From: Winogradskyella vincentii
Lineage (GTDB): Bacteria; Bacteroidota; Bacteroidia; Flavobacteriales; Flavobacteriaceae
DNA length: 64,000 nt
NCBI RefSeq assembly: GCF_020166345.1
Contig: NZ_JAIUJS010000009.1
Location: forward strand, 1 to 64,000
Reading direction: 5' to 3'
This document shows positions 44,970 through 54,165 of the stretch, one piece after another. The notes beneath the pieces are model-generated. The model had not been told where the DNA came from. It did no database searches and saw only the letters and a program-made list of their open reading frames with translations. The stretch's first letter is position 1, and every line of letters begins with the position of its first letter. The translations under genes were made by a program, and so were the position numbers.

Positions 44970-44999
44970 TGTTTAAAATTTTCATAAAAAAATTAAACA
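44970..44999. promoter_or_regulatory. Shared light-gene operator, copy 4 (blh side)
   Basis: TGTTTAAA (44970-44977) and ATTAAACA (44992-44999) with a 14-base spacer, 5 nt from copy 3. The blh -7 box TACCTTTG begins 14 nt further. Confidence 0.65.
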
Positions 45000-45013
45000 A
45001 AATGAAATTTGAA

Positions 45014-45021
45014 TACCTTTG
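45014..45021 (+). promoter_or_regulatory. -7 box of blh
   Basis: TACCTTTG, 4 nt before the GTG at 45026. No TTTG at the -33 position, where an operator half-site sits instead, so an activator may be needed. Confidence 0.5.
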
Positions 45022-45025
45022 CATC

Positions 45026-45898
45026 GTGAAATCTTCAATTTTTAGGCTTTTTTTAACTGTTTTCCTGCTCTGGTTTACCTTACGAATAAATTTTAAGTTC
45101 GAATCGTATTTGGCTTATGGTTTAATATTAACAGTTGGAATTTTTCATGGTTCAAACGATATATCACTTATCCGATTTCTTAAGAAAGGCTCATCTTCGC
45201 ATATCGTAAAATATTTGGTTTTCTATGTTTTATTGGTATTATTAACATGCGTTGTATTCATAAACTTACCCTTTATCGCCTTATTGTTATTTGTTGCATT
45301 TAGTTGTTATCATTTTGGAGAACAACATTTCCATAGCCAACTTAGTCACCAAAACTTAATAGGGCAAATACTGTTTTTTGGTTATGGTGCTCTGATTTTT
45401 GGACTTTTATTTTATTTTAATCACGAAGCAACAAGTGTTGTAATTTTTGAACTATCTGGTGTTAATCTTGCCGAGGTTCATTATCTATTATTTCTAATAC
45501 TAGGTGTTATTATAACTGGTGTTTCCGTATTTCTTAATAGAAGAAACTTTGACAAAGAGGTTGAATTTTTTAGAGAAATATTTTTGTTACTACTTTTTGC
45601 ACTTTTATTTAAAGTTGCTTCTTTGCTATGGGCATTTGCTATTTATTTTATAGTTTGGCATTCAATCCCATCGCTTATAGACCAAATTGAATCATTGCAT
45701 GGACAACTGAATTCTAAGAACCTATTTGAATACATTAAATCCTCAATTATTTATTGGCTGATTTCTGTTGTAGGTCTGGTCTTTGTTTATTATTTGTCTA
45801 AGAGTCTAAACATTCAATTTATCACCTTGTTTTTTGCTTTTTTAGCGGCTATTACAATACCGCATGTCATTGTGATGTACTATCTCAATAAGAATTAA
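45026..45898 (+). CDS. blh: Brp/Blh-family beta-carotene 15,15'-dioxygenase
   Basis: 290 residues from GTG 45026. A longer frame from 44969 would place the -7 box inside the gene. Multi-helix membrane protein with His-rich metal sites IFHGSNDISL, CYHFGEQHFHSQ, FIVWHSIPSL and ITIPHVIVMYYL. It cleaves beta-carotene to two retinals, the proteorhodopsin chromophore. It is divergent from proteorhodopsin with four operator half-sites between them. No carotenoid synthesis genes lie in this window. Confidence 0.92.
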   Translation: MKSSIFRLFLTVFLLWFTLRINFKFESYLAYGLILTVGIFHGSNDISLIRFLKKGSSSHIVKYLVFYVLLVLLTCVVFINLPFIALLLFVAFSCYHFGEQHFHSQLSHQNLIGQILFFGYGALIFGLLFYFNHEATSVVIFELSGVNLAEVHYLLFLILGVIITGVSVFLNRRNFDKEVEFFREIFLLLLFALLFKVASLLWAFAIYFIVWHSIPSLIDQIESLHGQLNSKNLFEYIKSSIIYWLISVVGLVFVYYLSKSLNIQFITLFFAFLAAITIPHVIVMYYLNKN

Positions 45899-45939
45899 AA
45901 TATTTTAGTACTTAAGTATTAATCCATTATTTTTATGTC

Positions 45940-47082
45940 ATGAAAAAACTAGGATTAAATACAATTTGTACACATGTCGGTGAAGTCAAAGACGAACAAT
46001 TTAAAGGTGCAGTATCACCAATGTATTTAAGTTCGTCATATGAATTTTTGGATGTTGATATAAAACGCTATCCAAGATATTTTAACACACCAAATCAAGA
46101 ATATTTATCAAAAAAAATTGCTGCTTTAGAGCATACAGAAGCTGCAATGATTTTTGGGTCTGGAATGGCCGCTATTAGTACAATGTTTCTCGCATTTCTT
46201 CAAAAAGGTGATCACCTTGTTGTACAAAATACCCTTTATGGTGGTACAGTTAATTTTATAAAAGAGGAATTTCCTAAATATGGCATCGAATTCACTTTTA
46301 CGAATGGTTATACTGTGGATGATTTTGAAAATGCTATTAAACCAAATACAAAATTGATCCATATTGAAACACCATCTAATCCTTTAATGACCATAACTGA
46401 TATGAAGGCTATTGCTCAGCTTGGGAAATCTAAAGGTATTCTAACATCCATGGACAATACATTTGCATCACCTGTAAATCAAAACCCAATTGATTTTGGA
46501 ATTGATATGGTAATGCATTCTGCAACAAAATATTTTGGTGGACATAGTGATATTTGTGCAGGTGCAGTTGCAAGTACAGCTGAACATATTGAACGTATTT
46601 GGAATGTTGGTAAGAATCTTGGAGGAAGTCTAAGTGATATGACGGTTTGGATGTTAGAGCGAAGTATGAAAACTCTGGGATTGAGAGTTAAAGAGCAAAC
46701 CAAGAACGCCATGAAACTGGCTAAATGGTTGAATAAACATCCAAAAGTTTCAAAGGTGTATTATCCTGGTTTAAAATCTCATCCAGAACATAAATTGGCA
46801 AAGAGCCAAATGAAGGGATTTGGTGCGATGCTTTCTTTTGAATTGACTGAAGATTTAGATTCTACTGAATTTCAAAAGCAACTTAAATTAATTAAATCAT
46901 CAATGAGTTTAGCAGGTATAGAAAGTACTGTTATTTCTCCTCATTTAACTTCACATGCCTTATTAACGCAAGAGGAGCGTGACAATGTGGGAATTAGTGA
47001 TCAATTGATTCGTTTTTCAGTAGGAATAGAAAATATTATGGATATAAAGCGCGATATAAATAGTGCTATAGATGCGCTATAG
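45940..47082 (+). CDS. Trans-sulfuration PLP enzyme (cystathionine synthase/lyase or methionine gamma-lyase)
   Basis: 380 residues of the Cys/Met metabolism PLP family. GSGMAAISTMFLAFL and VVQNTLYGGTVNF shape the cofactor site, and the PLP lysine is in MVMHSATKYFGGHSDICAG. LAGIESTVISPHLTSHALLT is the C-terminal signature. Motifs do not settle the exact reaction among cystathionine gamma-synthase, gamma-lyase and methionine gamma-lyase. It overlaps the DUF2490 gene tail to tail by 17 nt. Confidence 0.88.
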   Translation: MKKLGLNTICTHVGEVKDEQFKGAVSPMYLSSSYEFLDVDIKRYPRYFNTPNQEYLSKKIAALEHTEAAMIFGSGMAAISTMFLAFLQKGDHLVVQNTLYGGTVNFIKEEFPKYGIEFTFTNGYTVDDFENAIKPNTKLIHIETPSNPLMTITDMKAIAQLGKSKGILTSMDNTFASPVNQNPIDFGIDMVMHSATKYFGGHSDICAGAVASTAEHIERIWNVGKNLGGSLSDMTVWMLERSMKTLGLRVKEQTKNAMKLAKWLNKHPKVSKVYYPGLKSHPEHKLAKSQMKGFGAMLSFELTEDLDSTEFQKQLKLIKSSMSLAGIESTVISPHLTSHALLTQEERDNVGISDQLIRFSVGIENIMDIKRDINSAIDAL

Positions 47083-47755
47083 TATTTTGTTTTCTGGCAT
47101 CAGTTTTTATGCTTATCCCAATCTGAATTCGGTTTAGATTATTTTTTCGGATATGTTGCTTTAAATAACCAATTTGTAATTGTGAGTTTTTGAGAAAATT
47201 TATACCTAAGCCAGTGTAGAATCTATTTTCGTGAAAAACCTGATCTTGAAAGTTCACAAAGGGTTCCTCTGATACGACTAAAAACAAGGTTTTATTGACA
47301 TCATACCTTGCCTGTATTTTATATCTAAATCTATTTTGCAATTCTGAATTAGATGTAAAATCTAGAAATCGTTGTTCCAATCGACCTCGATGAGATAGCT
47401 TTAGCGCATTTAATCTATGATATTTTGTGTACTGTTGGAAAAGTCTATGTTCGTGTACATTAGGTTCATCATCAAACTCAAATACTGTATCTATATCTAG
47501 GTAGGCATATCCAAATCCTATACTTTGGTTTTTCTTAAAATGATAATTACCACGGACGGAAACAAACGCCAAATTATAGTTTGAAGAAGCTTCGTAAAAA
47601 CGAAGTTCTGCATATGGATTTAAACTAAATCTTTCATTCAACCTATGGCTACTACCATAAGTATACCAAGAGCCTAAATAATCTTCTGTAGAGGTTTGGG
47701 AATAAGAGGTAAATTGAAAGCAGCTAACTAAAAGGGCAAATATTATGAGTCTCAT
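47066..47755 (-). CDS. DUF2490 outer-membrane beta-barrel-like protein
   Basis: 229 residues with a signal peptide (IIFALLVSCFQFTSYSQ). Repeated alternating amphipathic strands, with YLGSWYTYGSSHRLNERFSLNPYAELRFYE and later HRGRLEQRFLDF, LFLVVSEEPFVNF, are typical of DUF2490. An outer-membrane barrel is predicted; function unknown. Confidence 0.85.
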   Translation of the reverse strand: MRLIIFALLVSCFQFTSYSQTSTEDYLGSWYTYGSSHRLNERFSLNPYAELRFYEASSNYNLAFVSVRGNYHFKKNQSIGFGYAYLDIDTVFEFDDEPNVHEHRLFQQYTKYHRLNALKLSHRGRLEQRFLDFTSNSELQNRFRYKIQARYDVNKTLFLVVSEEPFVNFQDQVFHENRFYTGLGINFLKNSQLQIGYLKQHIRKNNLNRIQIGISIKTDARKQNTIAHL

Positions 47756-47770
47756 CTTAAAATTAATATG

Positions 47771-47794
47771 AAAGAGCCCATTTCTGGGCTCTTT
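47771..47794. terminator. Hairpin downstream of pckA
   Basis: AAAGAGCCCA and TGGGCTCTTT are perfect arms around a TTTC loop, 16 nt past the pckA stop. The T-run on the minus strand is short. Confidence 0.65.
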
Positions 47795-47809
47795 CTTATC
47801 ATGGAATTA

Positions 47810-49447
47810 TTAAACATGGTCGCCTAAGTGATGGTGTTCATCAATTAATGGACCGCCTTCTATAATCTGATCTGAAGCCTCACTAGCAAATTTCTCGAAA
47901 TTCAAGTGGAATGAATGTGCCAATTGAATTGCTTTACTAATGTAAGCACCTTTTTGTAACCAAGTATTCATAGGGTCTAACATTTCTGTTGGAACGTTAG
48001 GACAATACTTAGGCATATTTAATCCAAATATTGGATGTTGTTCAAAATCAACGTTGTCTAAATCTCCATTTAATATGGCAGTGATCATAGCTCTTGTATA
48101 TTTAAGCTTAATACGAGATCCAACTCCATAAGGACCACCACTCCAGCCAGTATTCACTAACCATACGTTTACACCAGCTTCTTGCATTTTCTTGCTTAAC
48201 ATTTCTGCATATTTAGTTGGGTGTAATGGCATAAATGGCTCACCAAAACATGCTGAGAATGAAGGAACGGGTTCTGTAATACCAGCTTCTGTACCGGCAA
48301 CCTTAGCAGTATAACCAGAAATGAAATGGTAAGCTGCTTGTCCAGGAGTTAATTTAGATACAGGAGGTAATACACCAAATGCATCACATGTTAAGAAAAA
48401 TATGTTCTTAGGATTATCAGCATATGATGGAGTTTGAATATCATCTATATGATAGATAGGGTAACTTACACGAGTATTCTGTGTAATACTACTATCAAAA
48501 TAATCAACGTTGTTATTTTCATCAAAAATCACATTTTCTAGAATTGCTCCAGGCTTTATGGCTCTATAAATGTCTGGCTCTTTTTCTTCAGTAAGGTCAA
48601 TGGTTTTAGCATAACATCCACCTTCAAAATTGAAGATTCTATTTTCCGCTGTCCAACCATGTTCGTCATCACCTATTAATTTACGTTCAGGATCCGCTGA
48701 AAGTGTTGTTTTACCAGTACCAGATAAACCAAAGAAAATTGCAGTATCTCCAGCCTCGCCAACATTTGCCGAACAGTGCATTGGTAATACGTTTTTGTCA
48801 ACTGGTAATATCATATTCAAAGCAGAGAATATACCTTTCTTCATTTCACCTGTGTAAGCAGAACCACCAACTAAGGCAATTTTCTTAGTGAAATTAAGTA
48901 TAGAGAAATTACCTTGTCTTAAACCATATTTAGCAGGCTCAGGACATTCGTAACCAGGTGCACAAAGTACCAGCCATTCTTCTTCAAAATTTTCTAATTC
49001 TTCTTCTGAAGGTCTTAAGAACATGTTATAAATAAACATGTTAGACCAAGGATATTCAGTTATAGTTCTAACGTTTAATCTGTATTTTGGATCAGCACAA
49101 ACATATCCGTCACGCGCAAAAATTTCTTTACCACTAAGATATTTTTCAATCTCACCTTGTAAGAAATCAAAGTTCTCAGGAGAAATTCCTTTATTTGTTT
49201 TTCCCCACCAAACTCTATCTTTAGTATAATCATCTTTAACTAAAAATCTATCTTGAGGTGAGCGTCCTGTGAATTTCCCAGTATTAATGGCTAATGTACC
49301 ATTTGCAGTCTCTTTTCCCATACCTTTTTCAACGGTAATGGCTTGTAATTTTTTTGGCGATAAATTCCAATGAACTTTAGAATCTATAATACCATACTTT
49401 GTAAGGTCTCTTGTCTTCATCTTTTGATCTTTTAATAATGTTTCCAT
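47810..49447 (-). CDS. pckA: Phosphoenolpyruvate carboxykinase (ATP)
   Basis: 545 residues. GLSGTGKTTLSAD is the P-loop, LIGDDEHGW holds the metal site, GRSPQDRFLVKD is the substrate loop, and GVNVWLVNTGWSGGPYGVG is a further signature. It converts oxaloacetate to PEP with ATP, the entry step of gluconeogenesis. The ORF start (METLLKDQ) could alternatively be the internal Met10. Confidence 0.95.
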   Translation of the reverse strand: METLLKDQKMKTRDLTKYGIIDSKVHWNLSPKKLQAITVEKGMGKETANGTLAINTGKFTGRSPQDRFLVKDDYTKDRVWWGKTNKGISPENFDFLQGEIEKYLSGKEIFARDGYVCADPKYRLNVRTITEYPWSNMFIYNMFLRPSEEELENFEEEWLVLCAPGYECPEPAKYGLRQGNFSILNFTKKIALVGGSAYTGEMKKGIFSALNMILPVDKNVLPMHCSANVGEAGDTAIFFGLSGTGKTTLSADPERKLIGDDEHGWTAENRIFNFEGGCYAKTIDLTEEKEPDIYRAIKPGAILENVIFDENNNVDYFDSSITQNTRVSYPIYHIDDIQTPSYADNPKNIFFLTCDAFGVLPPVSKLTPGQAAYHFISGYTAKVAGTEAGITEPVPSFSACFGEPFMPLHPTKYAEMLSKKMQEAGVNVWLVNTGWSGGPYGVGSRIKLKYTRAMITAILNGDLDNVDFEQHPIFGLNMPKYCPNVPTEMLDPMNTWLQKGAYISKAIQLAHSFHLNFEKFASEASDQIIEGGPLIDEHHHLGDHV

Positions 49448-49473
49448 GAGTTAATAATTTATTTTGACGTTTT

Positions 49474-51312
49474 TTAAAATGGCCATATTAATGGCACTAA
49501 TAATAATGTTGATATTAAAAACAGTAGGAGCAAAGGAGCGCCCACTCTTACATAATCTATAAACTTGTAACCACCTGATGTCATTACCATAGCGTTTGTT
49601 GTTGTACCGACAGGTGTTAAAAATGCTGTTGAAGCACTAATGGCAACCGCAATCATAAATGGAGCCGCAGATAAGCTTAATGTGTTAGCGGCAATAATAA
49701 CAATCGGTGCCATAAGTACTGCCGTAGCAGAATTGTTAATAACTTGACTAAATCCAGTAGTTAATAAGAACACACCTGCTAATAGTGCAATAGGATCTAA
49801 GCTACCAAGTGTATTCACTAGTCCTTGGGCAATGAGTTCAGCAGTTCCGGTTTTTTGTAAAGCAATACCCATTGGAATCATTGCTGCTATCATTACAACA
49901 CTTATCCAACTTATACCTTTGTAGGCTTTAGATATTGGCACACAACCTGTGATAAGTATGATACCTGCAGAAATCAAGGCAGCTACAGCACCAGGAACAA
50001 TTTTAAATACCAATAGTACAATCATTAAAACCAGAGCAAACAAAGCGATGTACGATTTGGATGTAAGATTGGTAACTGTTTTAGACATACCCTCTGGACT
50101 GCCACATATCACAAGGTTTTCATGGTGTACCTTTAATTGTTCAATATCACTCCATATGCCTCTAACTAAGAATGCATCTCCAGCTTTAACTCTAACTTCT
50201 CTTTCTGTAAATGGTTTATTGTTTCTTGAAGCTGCCATTAATTGAACTCCAAACCGTTTAAAGAATCTACCAATTCTTATTTTTCTACCAACTAGGAGAG
50301 ATTTTGGAGTAACTAAAATTTCAGCCATACCAACCTCTTGGTTAATAAGGTTGTTTCGCAGCTCATTAGCAACTGGTTCTAATGGAAGTAGACCTAATCT
50401 AAACTTAATCATTAAGGCATTAATAGCTGGTGTATCACCTTTTACCGTAATAATATCGTGATATTTAAATTCCGTACCATCTTCAGGGAATTCTATAAAT
50501 GGGTCGTTCCCTTTTAACCGATTTGGGTGTCTTCGTTTTATTCTAAGGATAGAAACGTTATGATTATTCTCAAAGTCCCATTCACCTAACTTGGTGCCTA
50601 AAAGAGGAGAAACTGAACGTACTCTTAACCTATAATAATCATCATCGACTTTATATGCTTCAATCCATTTATGAAGTGTTGTGCTTATATCAACCGGTTT
50701 GTTGTTTGTTTTATTATTTGGTAAAAGTTTGTAACCAATAAATCTGAAGTACAATAATGCAAGTAAAAGTAAAGGCAACCCAATTAAGGCAAATTCAAAG
50801 AATGAGAATCCTTCTAAGCCACTTTCTAGCATGGTATTGTTTACAATGATATTAGGAGGTGTACCTGTTAAGGTTAATAGTCCTCCTGTGTTTGATCCAA
50901 AAGCTACAGGCATCAACATCTTAGATGGTAAGGTTCCGATACTCCATGCAGAAGAAATAGTCACTGGCATAAGAGTAGCGACAGTACCTGTATTACTAAC
51001 TACACCAGACAAAAGACCAGAACCTAAAGTAGTAATCAACAATAGTTTTGTTGAACTTTTTCCTGCTAGTTTTATGAATTTTTCTCCAGCCATTGCTGTC
51101 CATCCTGTTTGAGATAGGCCTTCTCCAATTATAAATAAGGCTGCAATCATAATCACTGTTGGATTACTAAAACCACTTAATGTTTCATCTAACGTTAGTA
51201 TTCCGAATAGAAACAAACTTAACATTGAAATCAGTGCAATAATATCTGGTGTGAATTTGCCCCAAATAAATAAGGCGATGGTAATGATTAAAATTGCAAG
51301 CATTAAGCTCAT
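49474..51312 (-). CDS. SLC13/DASS family permease with TrkA-C domains
   Basis: 612 residues. N-terminal membrane half contains VVSNTGTVATLMPVTIS and NTGGLLTLTGTPPNIIVN. Two cytoplasmic TrkA-C-like domains (about 205-375) interrupt the protein. The second half has VINNSATAVLMAPI and AFLTPVGTTTNAMVM, the repeated SNT/TP-type motifs. It transports dicarboxylates or sulfate with Na+ or H+. It is 26 nt upstream of pckA, so the two may share a transcript. Confidence 0.9.
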   Translation of the reverse strand: MSLMLAILIITIALFIWGKFTPDIIALISMLSLFLFGILTLDETLSGFSNPTVIMIAALFIIGEGLSQTGWTAMAGEKFIKLAGKSSTKLLLITTLGSGLLSGVVSNTGTVATLMPVTISSAWSIGTLPSKMLMPVAFGSNTGGLLTLTGTPPNIIVNNTMLESGLEGFSFFEFALIGLPLLLLALLYFRFIGYKLLPNNKTNNKPVDISTTLHKWIEAYKVDDDYYRLRVRSVSPLLGTKLGEWDFENNHNVSILRIKRRHPNRLKGNDPFIEFPEDGTEFKYHDIITVKGDTPAINALMIKFRLGLLPLEPVANELRNNLINQEVGMAEILVTPKSLLVGRKIRIGRFFKRFGVQLMAASRNNKPFTEREVRVKAGDAFLVRGIWSDIEQLKVHHENLVICGSPEGMSKTVTNLTSKSYIALFALVLMIVLLVFKIVPGAVAALISAGIILITGCVPISKAYKGISWISVVMIAAMIPMGIALQKTGTAELIAQGLVNTLGSLDPIALLAGVFLLTTGFSQVINNSATAVLMAPIVIIAANTLSLSAAPFMIAVAISASTAFLTPVGTTTNAMVMTSGGYKFIDYVRVGAPLLLLFLISTLLLVPLIWPF

Positions 51313-51533
51313 AGATGGTTCTATCTCTAATTATGGTGTAAAGTTAGTGGCATTAAAAGCCAATATTTATGACGAATGTCATGCTTTTATATTATTATGA
51401 ATTTTTCAACTTTGCTCATTTTTTTAATGCTTAAATGGCATTATTTTAAACCGATAACGTTTGCGAAATAGAAAGAAAATGATAATCTATCTACTTTTTA
51501 ATATTTTTGACATCACAGAAAAGTAAAAATTAA

Positions 51534-52253
51534 ATGAAATTAGACATTTTAGCCATTGGAGCACATCCAGATGACGTTGAATTAGGTTGTGGCGCAACAC
51601 TCGCTAAAGAGGTTTCCAATGGAAAAAAAATTGGTATAATTGATTTAACTCGTGGTGAACTTGGAACAAGAGGGACAGCTGAAACACGCGATGAAGAATC
51701 TTTTAATGCAGCCAAGATTCTTGGTGTTAAGAGCAGATATAATATGCAGTTTGCAGATGGGTTTTTTGTTAATGACAAATTACATCAATTAGAATTAATT
51801 AAAATGATACGTTTCTATAGGCCAGAAATTGTAATCTGCAATGCAATAGAGGATAGGCATATAGATCATGCAAAAGGAAGTAAACTAGTTAGTGACTCTT
51901 GTTTTTTAAGTGGATTAAGAAAAATAGATACTTTTAATAAGGATAATACTGCACAAGATGCTTGGAGACCAAAAGCCGTTTATCACTATATTCAATGGCA
52001 GGACTTGGAACCAGATATTGTAGTAGATGTTTCGGGTTATATGGATAAAAAAATGGAAGCTGTTTTAGCTTATAAAACTCAGTTTTACGATCCAAATAAT
52101 AATGAACCAGAGACACCTATTTCGAGCAAAAATTTTACTGATAGTATAAAATATAGAGCTAGAAACCTTGGGAGATTGGTTGGTGCTGAATATGGTGAAG
52201 GCTTCACAGCAGAACGATATCCTGCTGTAGAATCTCTTTTCGACCTAAAATAA
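51534..52253 (+). CDS. bshB1: Bacillithiol biosynthesis deacetylase BshB1
   Basis: 239 residues of the LmbE/PIG-L fold. ILAIGAHPDDVELGCGATLAKE gives the zinc AHPDD motif, IIDLTRGELGTRGTAETRDEE is typical for BshB1, and DRHIDHAKGSKLVSDSCFL has the third ligand. It deacetylates GlcNAc-malate on the way to bacillithiol, the low-molecular-weight thiol of many Bacteroidota. Confidence 0.93.
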   Translation: MKLDILAIGAHPDDVELGCGATLAKEVSNGKKIGIIDLTRGELGTRGTAETRDEESFNAAKILGVKSRYNMQFADGFFVNDKLHQLELIKMIRFYRPEIVICNAIEDRHIDHAKGSKLVSDSCFLSGLRKIDTFNKDNTAQDAWRPKAVYHYIQWQDLEPDIVVDVSGYMDKKMEAVLAYKTQFYDPNNNEPETPISSKNFTDSIKYRARNLGRLVGAEYGEGFTAERYPAVESLFDLK

Positions 52254-52266
52254 GTAAAGAAAACAC

Positions 52267-52297
52267 TTTGTAGAAAATTGTAAATAATTTACATTTG
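52267..52297 (+). promoter_or_regulatory. Promoter of tRNA-His
   Basis: TTTG (52267-52270) and TACATTTG (52290-52297) are exactly 19 bases apart, a full Bacteroidota consensus. Confidence 0.75.
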
Positions 52298-52314
52298 CAG
52301 TCCAATTTAAAATG

Positions 52315-52388
52315 GTGGTTGTAGCTCAGTTGGTTAGAGCGCCTGATTGTGGTTCAGGAGGTCGTCGGTTCGAGACCGATCTTCCACC
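52315..52388 (+). tRNA. tRNA-His (GTG anticodon)
   Basis: 74 nt. D arm GCTC...GAGC, anticodon stem CCTGA/TCAGG with loop TTGTGGT, T stem GTCGG/CCGAT with loop TTCGAGA. A genomic G precedes the 5' end and a C follows the acceptor, giving the G-1:C73 pair expected of tRNA-His. The acceptor GTGGTTG/CTTCCAC shows two T-T oppositions at positions 5 and 6. Confidence 0.92.
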
Positions 52389-52398
52389 CAAAAAGACC

Positions 52399-52430
52399 AA
52401 GCCTTTCGGAAACGAAGGGCTTTTTTTGTA
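52399..52430 (+). terminator. Terminator of tRNA-His
   Basis: AAGCCTTTCG pairs with CGAAGGGCTT around a GAAA loop, followed by seven T. Confidence 0.85.
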
Positions 52431-52433
52431 TAA

Positions 52434-52465
52434 AAAAAGTCCATTCAAATTTGAATGGACTTTTT
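52434..52465 (-). terminator. Long palindromic terminator after the M28 peptidase gene
   Basis: A perfect 32-bp palindrome AAAAAGTCCATTCAAA / TTTGAATGGACTTTTT, loopless on paper, 18 nt past the M28 stop. It gives a T-run on both strands. Confidence 0.8.
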
Positions 52466-52483
52466 AATATTATCATTTATTAT

Positions 52484-54070
52484 TTATTGTTCACTTGCTT
52501 TGTCTACAACAATGCGTTCTTCACGATTTGCTATTTCCCAGGCTGTATGAAAAACAAGCCTAGTTCTGTTTTCTAATAAATCGTATTCAATTTTATCAGG
52601 TGTATCCGTATCCTTATGATAATCTGCATGAGTGCCATTGAAATAAAATATCACAGGAACATTATTTTTTGCAAAATTGTAATGATCTGAGCGATAATAA
52701 TATCTGTTTGGATCGTTCTCATCATTGTAAGTATAATCTAATTCTACATTAGTATATTTCTTGTTTACTTCTTCAGAAAGGCCATGTAGATCAGAACTCA
52801 ATTTATCACTTCCAATGAGATAAACATAGTTTCTACTGCCTTCCTTGCGTTTCGGATCGATACGACCAATCATATCAATATTTAGATTTGCCACTGTGTT
52901 TTCCAGTGGAAAGATAGGATCCATATCAGTGTAATATCTTGACCCTAAAAGACCTTTTTCTTCTCCGGTAACATGCAAAAACAAGATAGAACGTTTAGGT
53001 CCATCACCTGCTAATTGAGCTGTCTTAAAAGCTTCAGCTATTTCTAAAATTGCAATTGTACCAGAACCATCATCATCAGCACCGTTATACACTTTACCAT
53101 TCTTTACACCTTCATGATCTAAATGGGCAGAAATAACTAAAATCTCTTCAGGTTTTTCTGAACCTTCAATAAATGCTACAACATTTTCTGAAGATACGTT
53201 GATTGAGTTATTCTCAACTGCCATTTTTAAATCGGTATTAACAACTTTAGGAGTATTATCATCTATAATTTCAGAATGAAGTGCAGTTGCAACATCTTTA
53301 TTTACCATTAGCATCATCATTCCTTCCTCCTTGCTTTTTAACGAAAGGCGACCTGCAGAACCAGAGGAAGCTTGACGCTTAAAATAAGGAGCATATCTTG
53401 AAAACAAATCTTCATCTAAATAAATCAATCCTTTAACTCCATTTTCCATTGCGGCTTGGCTTTTACTAGATAATGATTGACGTCCGTTAGTCCATTTAGT
53501 GTCTTCTTTATCACCAGAAGTAATATAGTTGCCATCCGCGTCTTTAGGTTCTCCTGCTTTGGCTAAAACAATTTTACCCTTAACATCAACACCTTTATAA
53601 TCTGAGTAATTATCGGCGTCAATACCATAACCAACATATACAACTTCATTAATTGATACATCAACTGATTCGGAAACGGCTACAGCAATAAGATCTTTAA
53701 AATTTTCAAATGTTTTGCCATTGACACTGAGTTGCGCTTCCGCTACTTTTTGCTTTTCAAGTGGTACATCTTGAAAATAATTATCGCCAAGTGGTGATGC
53801 AATGCCCATATCTTGGTATTTAGTTTTTAAATAATCTACAGCCAATTTCTGACCTTTTTCACCGGTTTCTCTACCTTCAAACTCATCTGACGCATATTTG
53901 TAAAGCATTTCCTTTAATTCGTCTGAGGTAATTGTTGCTGCATAAGTTGCTGGAGTAGCAACATTTGTAGATTTAGTTTCAGGTGTCGGTGCAGGTGCTG
54001 CACTCTTGGTGGATGTACCACAACTTGCAATAATCAGTGAGACACACCAAAGTATAAGTAATTTCTTCAT
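52484..54070 (-). CDS. M28 family zinc aminopeptidase lipoprotein with PA domain
   Basis: 528 residues with a lipoprotein signal (SLIIASCGTST). A protease-associated domain occupies about 125-290. The catalytic zinc domain has VISAHLDHEG, YNGADDDGSGTIAILE, HVTGEEKGLLGSRYY, NIDMIGR and RSDHYNFA, with all metal ligands and the catalytic Glu-Glu. It is an exported peptidase trimming peptides at the periplasm or surface. It is a paralogue of the next gene. Confidence 0.92.
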   Translation of the reverse strand: MKKLLILWCVSLIIASCGTSTKSAAPAPTPETKSTNVATPATYAATITSDELKEMLYKYASDEFEGRETGEKGQKLAVDYLKTKYQDMGIASPLGDNYFQDVPLEKQKVAEAQLSVNGKTFENFKDLIAVAVSESVDVSINEVVYVGYGIDADNYSDYKGVDVKGKIVLAKAGEPKDADGNYITSGDKEDTKWTNGRQSLSSKSQAAMENGVKGLIYLDEDLFSRYAPYFKRQASSGSAGRLSLKSKEEGMMMLMVNKDVATALHSEIIDDNTPKVVNTDLKMAVENNSINVSSENVVAFIEGSEKPEEILVISAHLDHEGVKNGKVYNGADDDGSGTIAILEIAEAFKTAQLAGDGPKRSILFLHVTGEEKGLLGSRYYTDMDPIFPLENTVANLNIDMIGRIDPKRKEGSRNYVYLIGSDKLSSDLHGLSEEVNKKYTNVELDYTYNDENDPNRYYYRSDHYNFAKNNVPVIFYFNGTHADYHKDTDTPDKIEYDLLENRTRLVFHTAWEIANREERIVVDKASEQ

Positions 54071-54165
54071 TAATTTATTGTTAGATAATTGTTTAAACAG
54101 CAGTAAAGCTACAAAAATTAAGAGGCCTTACTTAATACACTAAATTTCTTTTAACAAACTTTAAC

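Noticed and set aside
44969-45025. Upstream in-frame ATG for blh.
   Set aside because: It would put two operator arms and the -7 box inside the coding region; the GTG at 45026 fits the promoter and family length better.
52349-52576. A 75-residue plus-strand frame starting in tRNA-His.
   Set aside because: It crosses the tRNA, two terminators and the 3' end of the M28 peptidase gene.
54090-54099. Palindrome TGTTTAAACA upstream of the M28 peptidase gene, similar to the light-operator half-sites.
   Set aside because: It lacks the 14-base spacing and a second half-site, and short AT-rich palindromes are expected by chance here.
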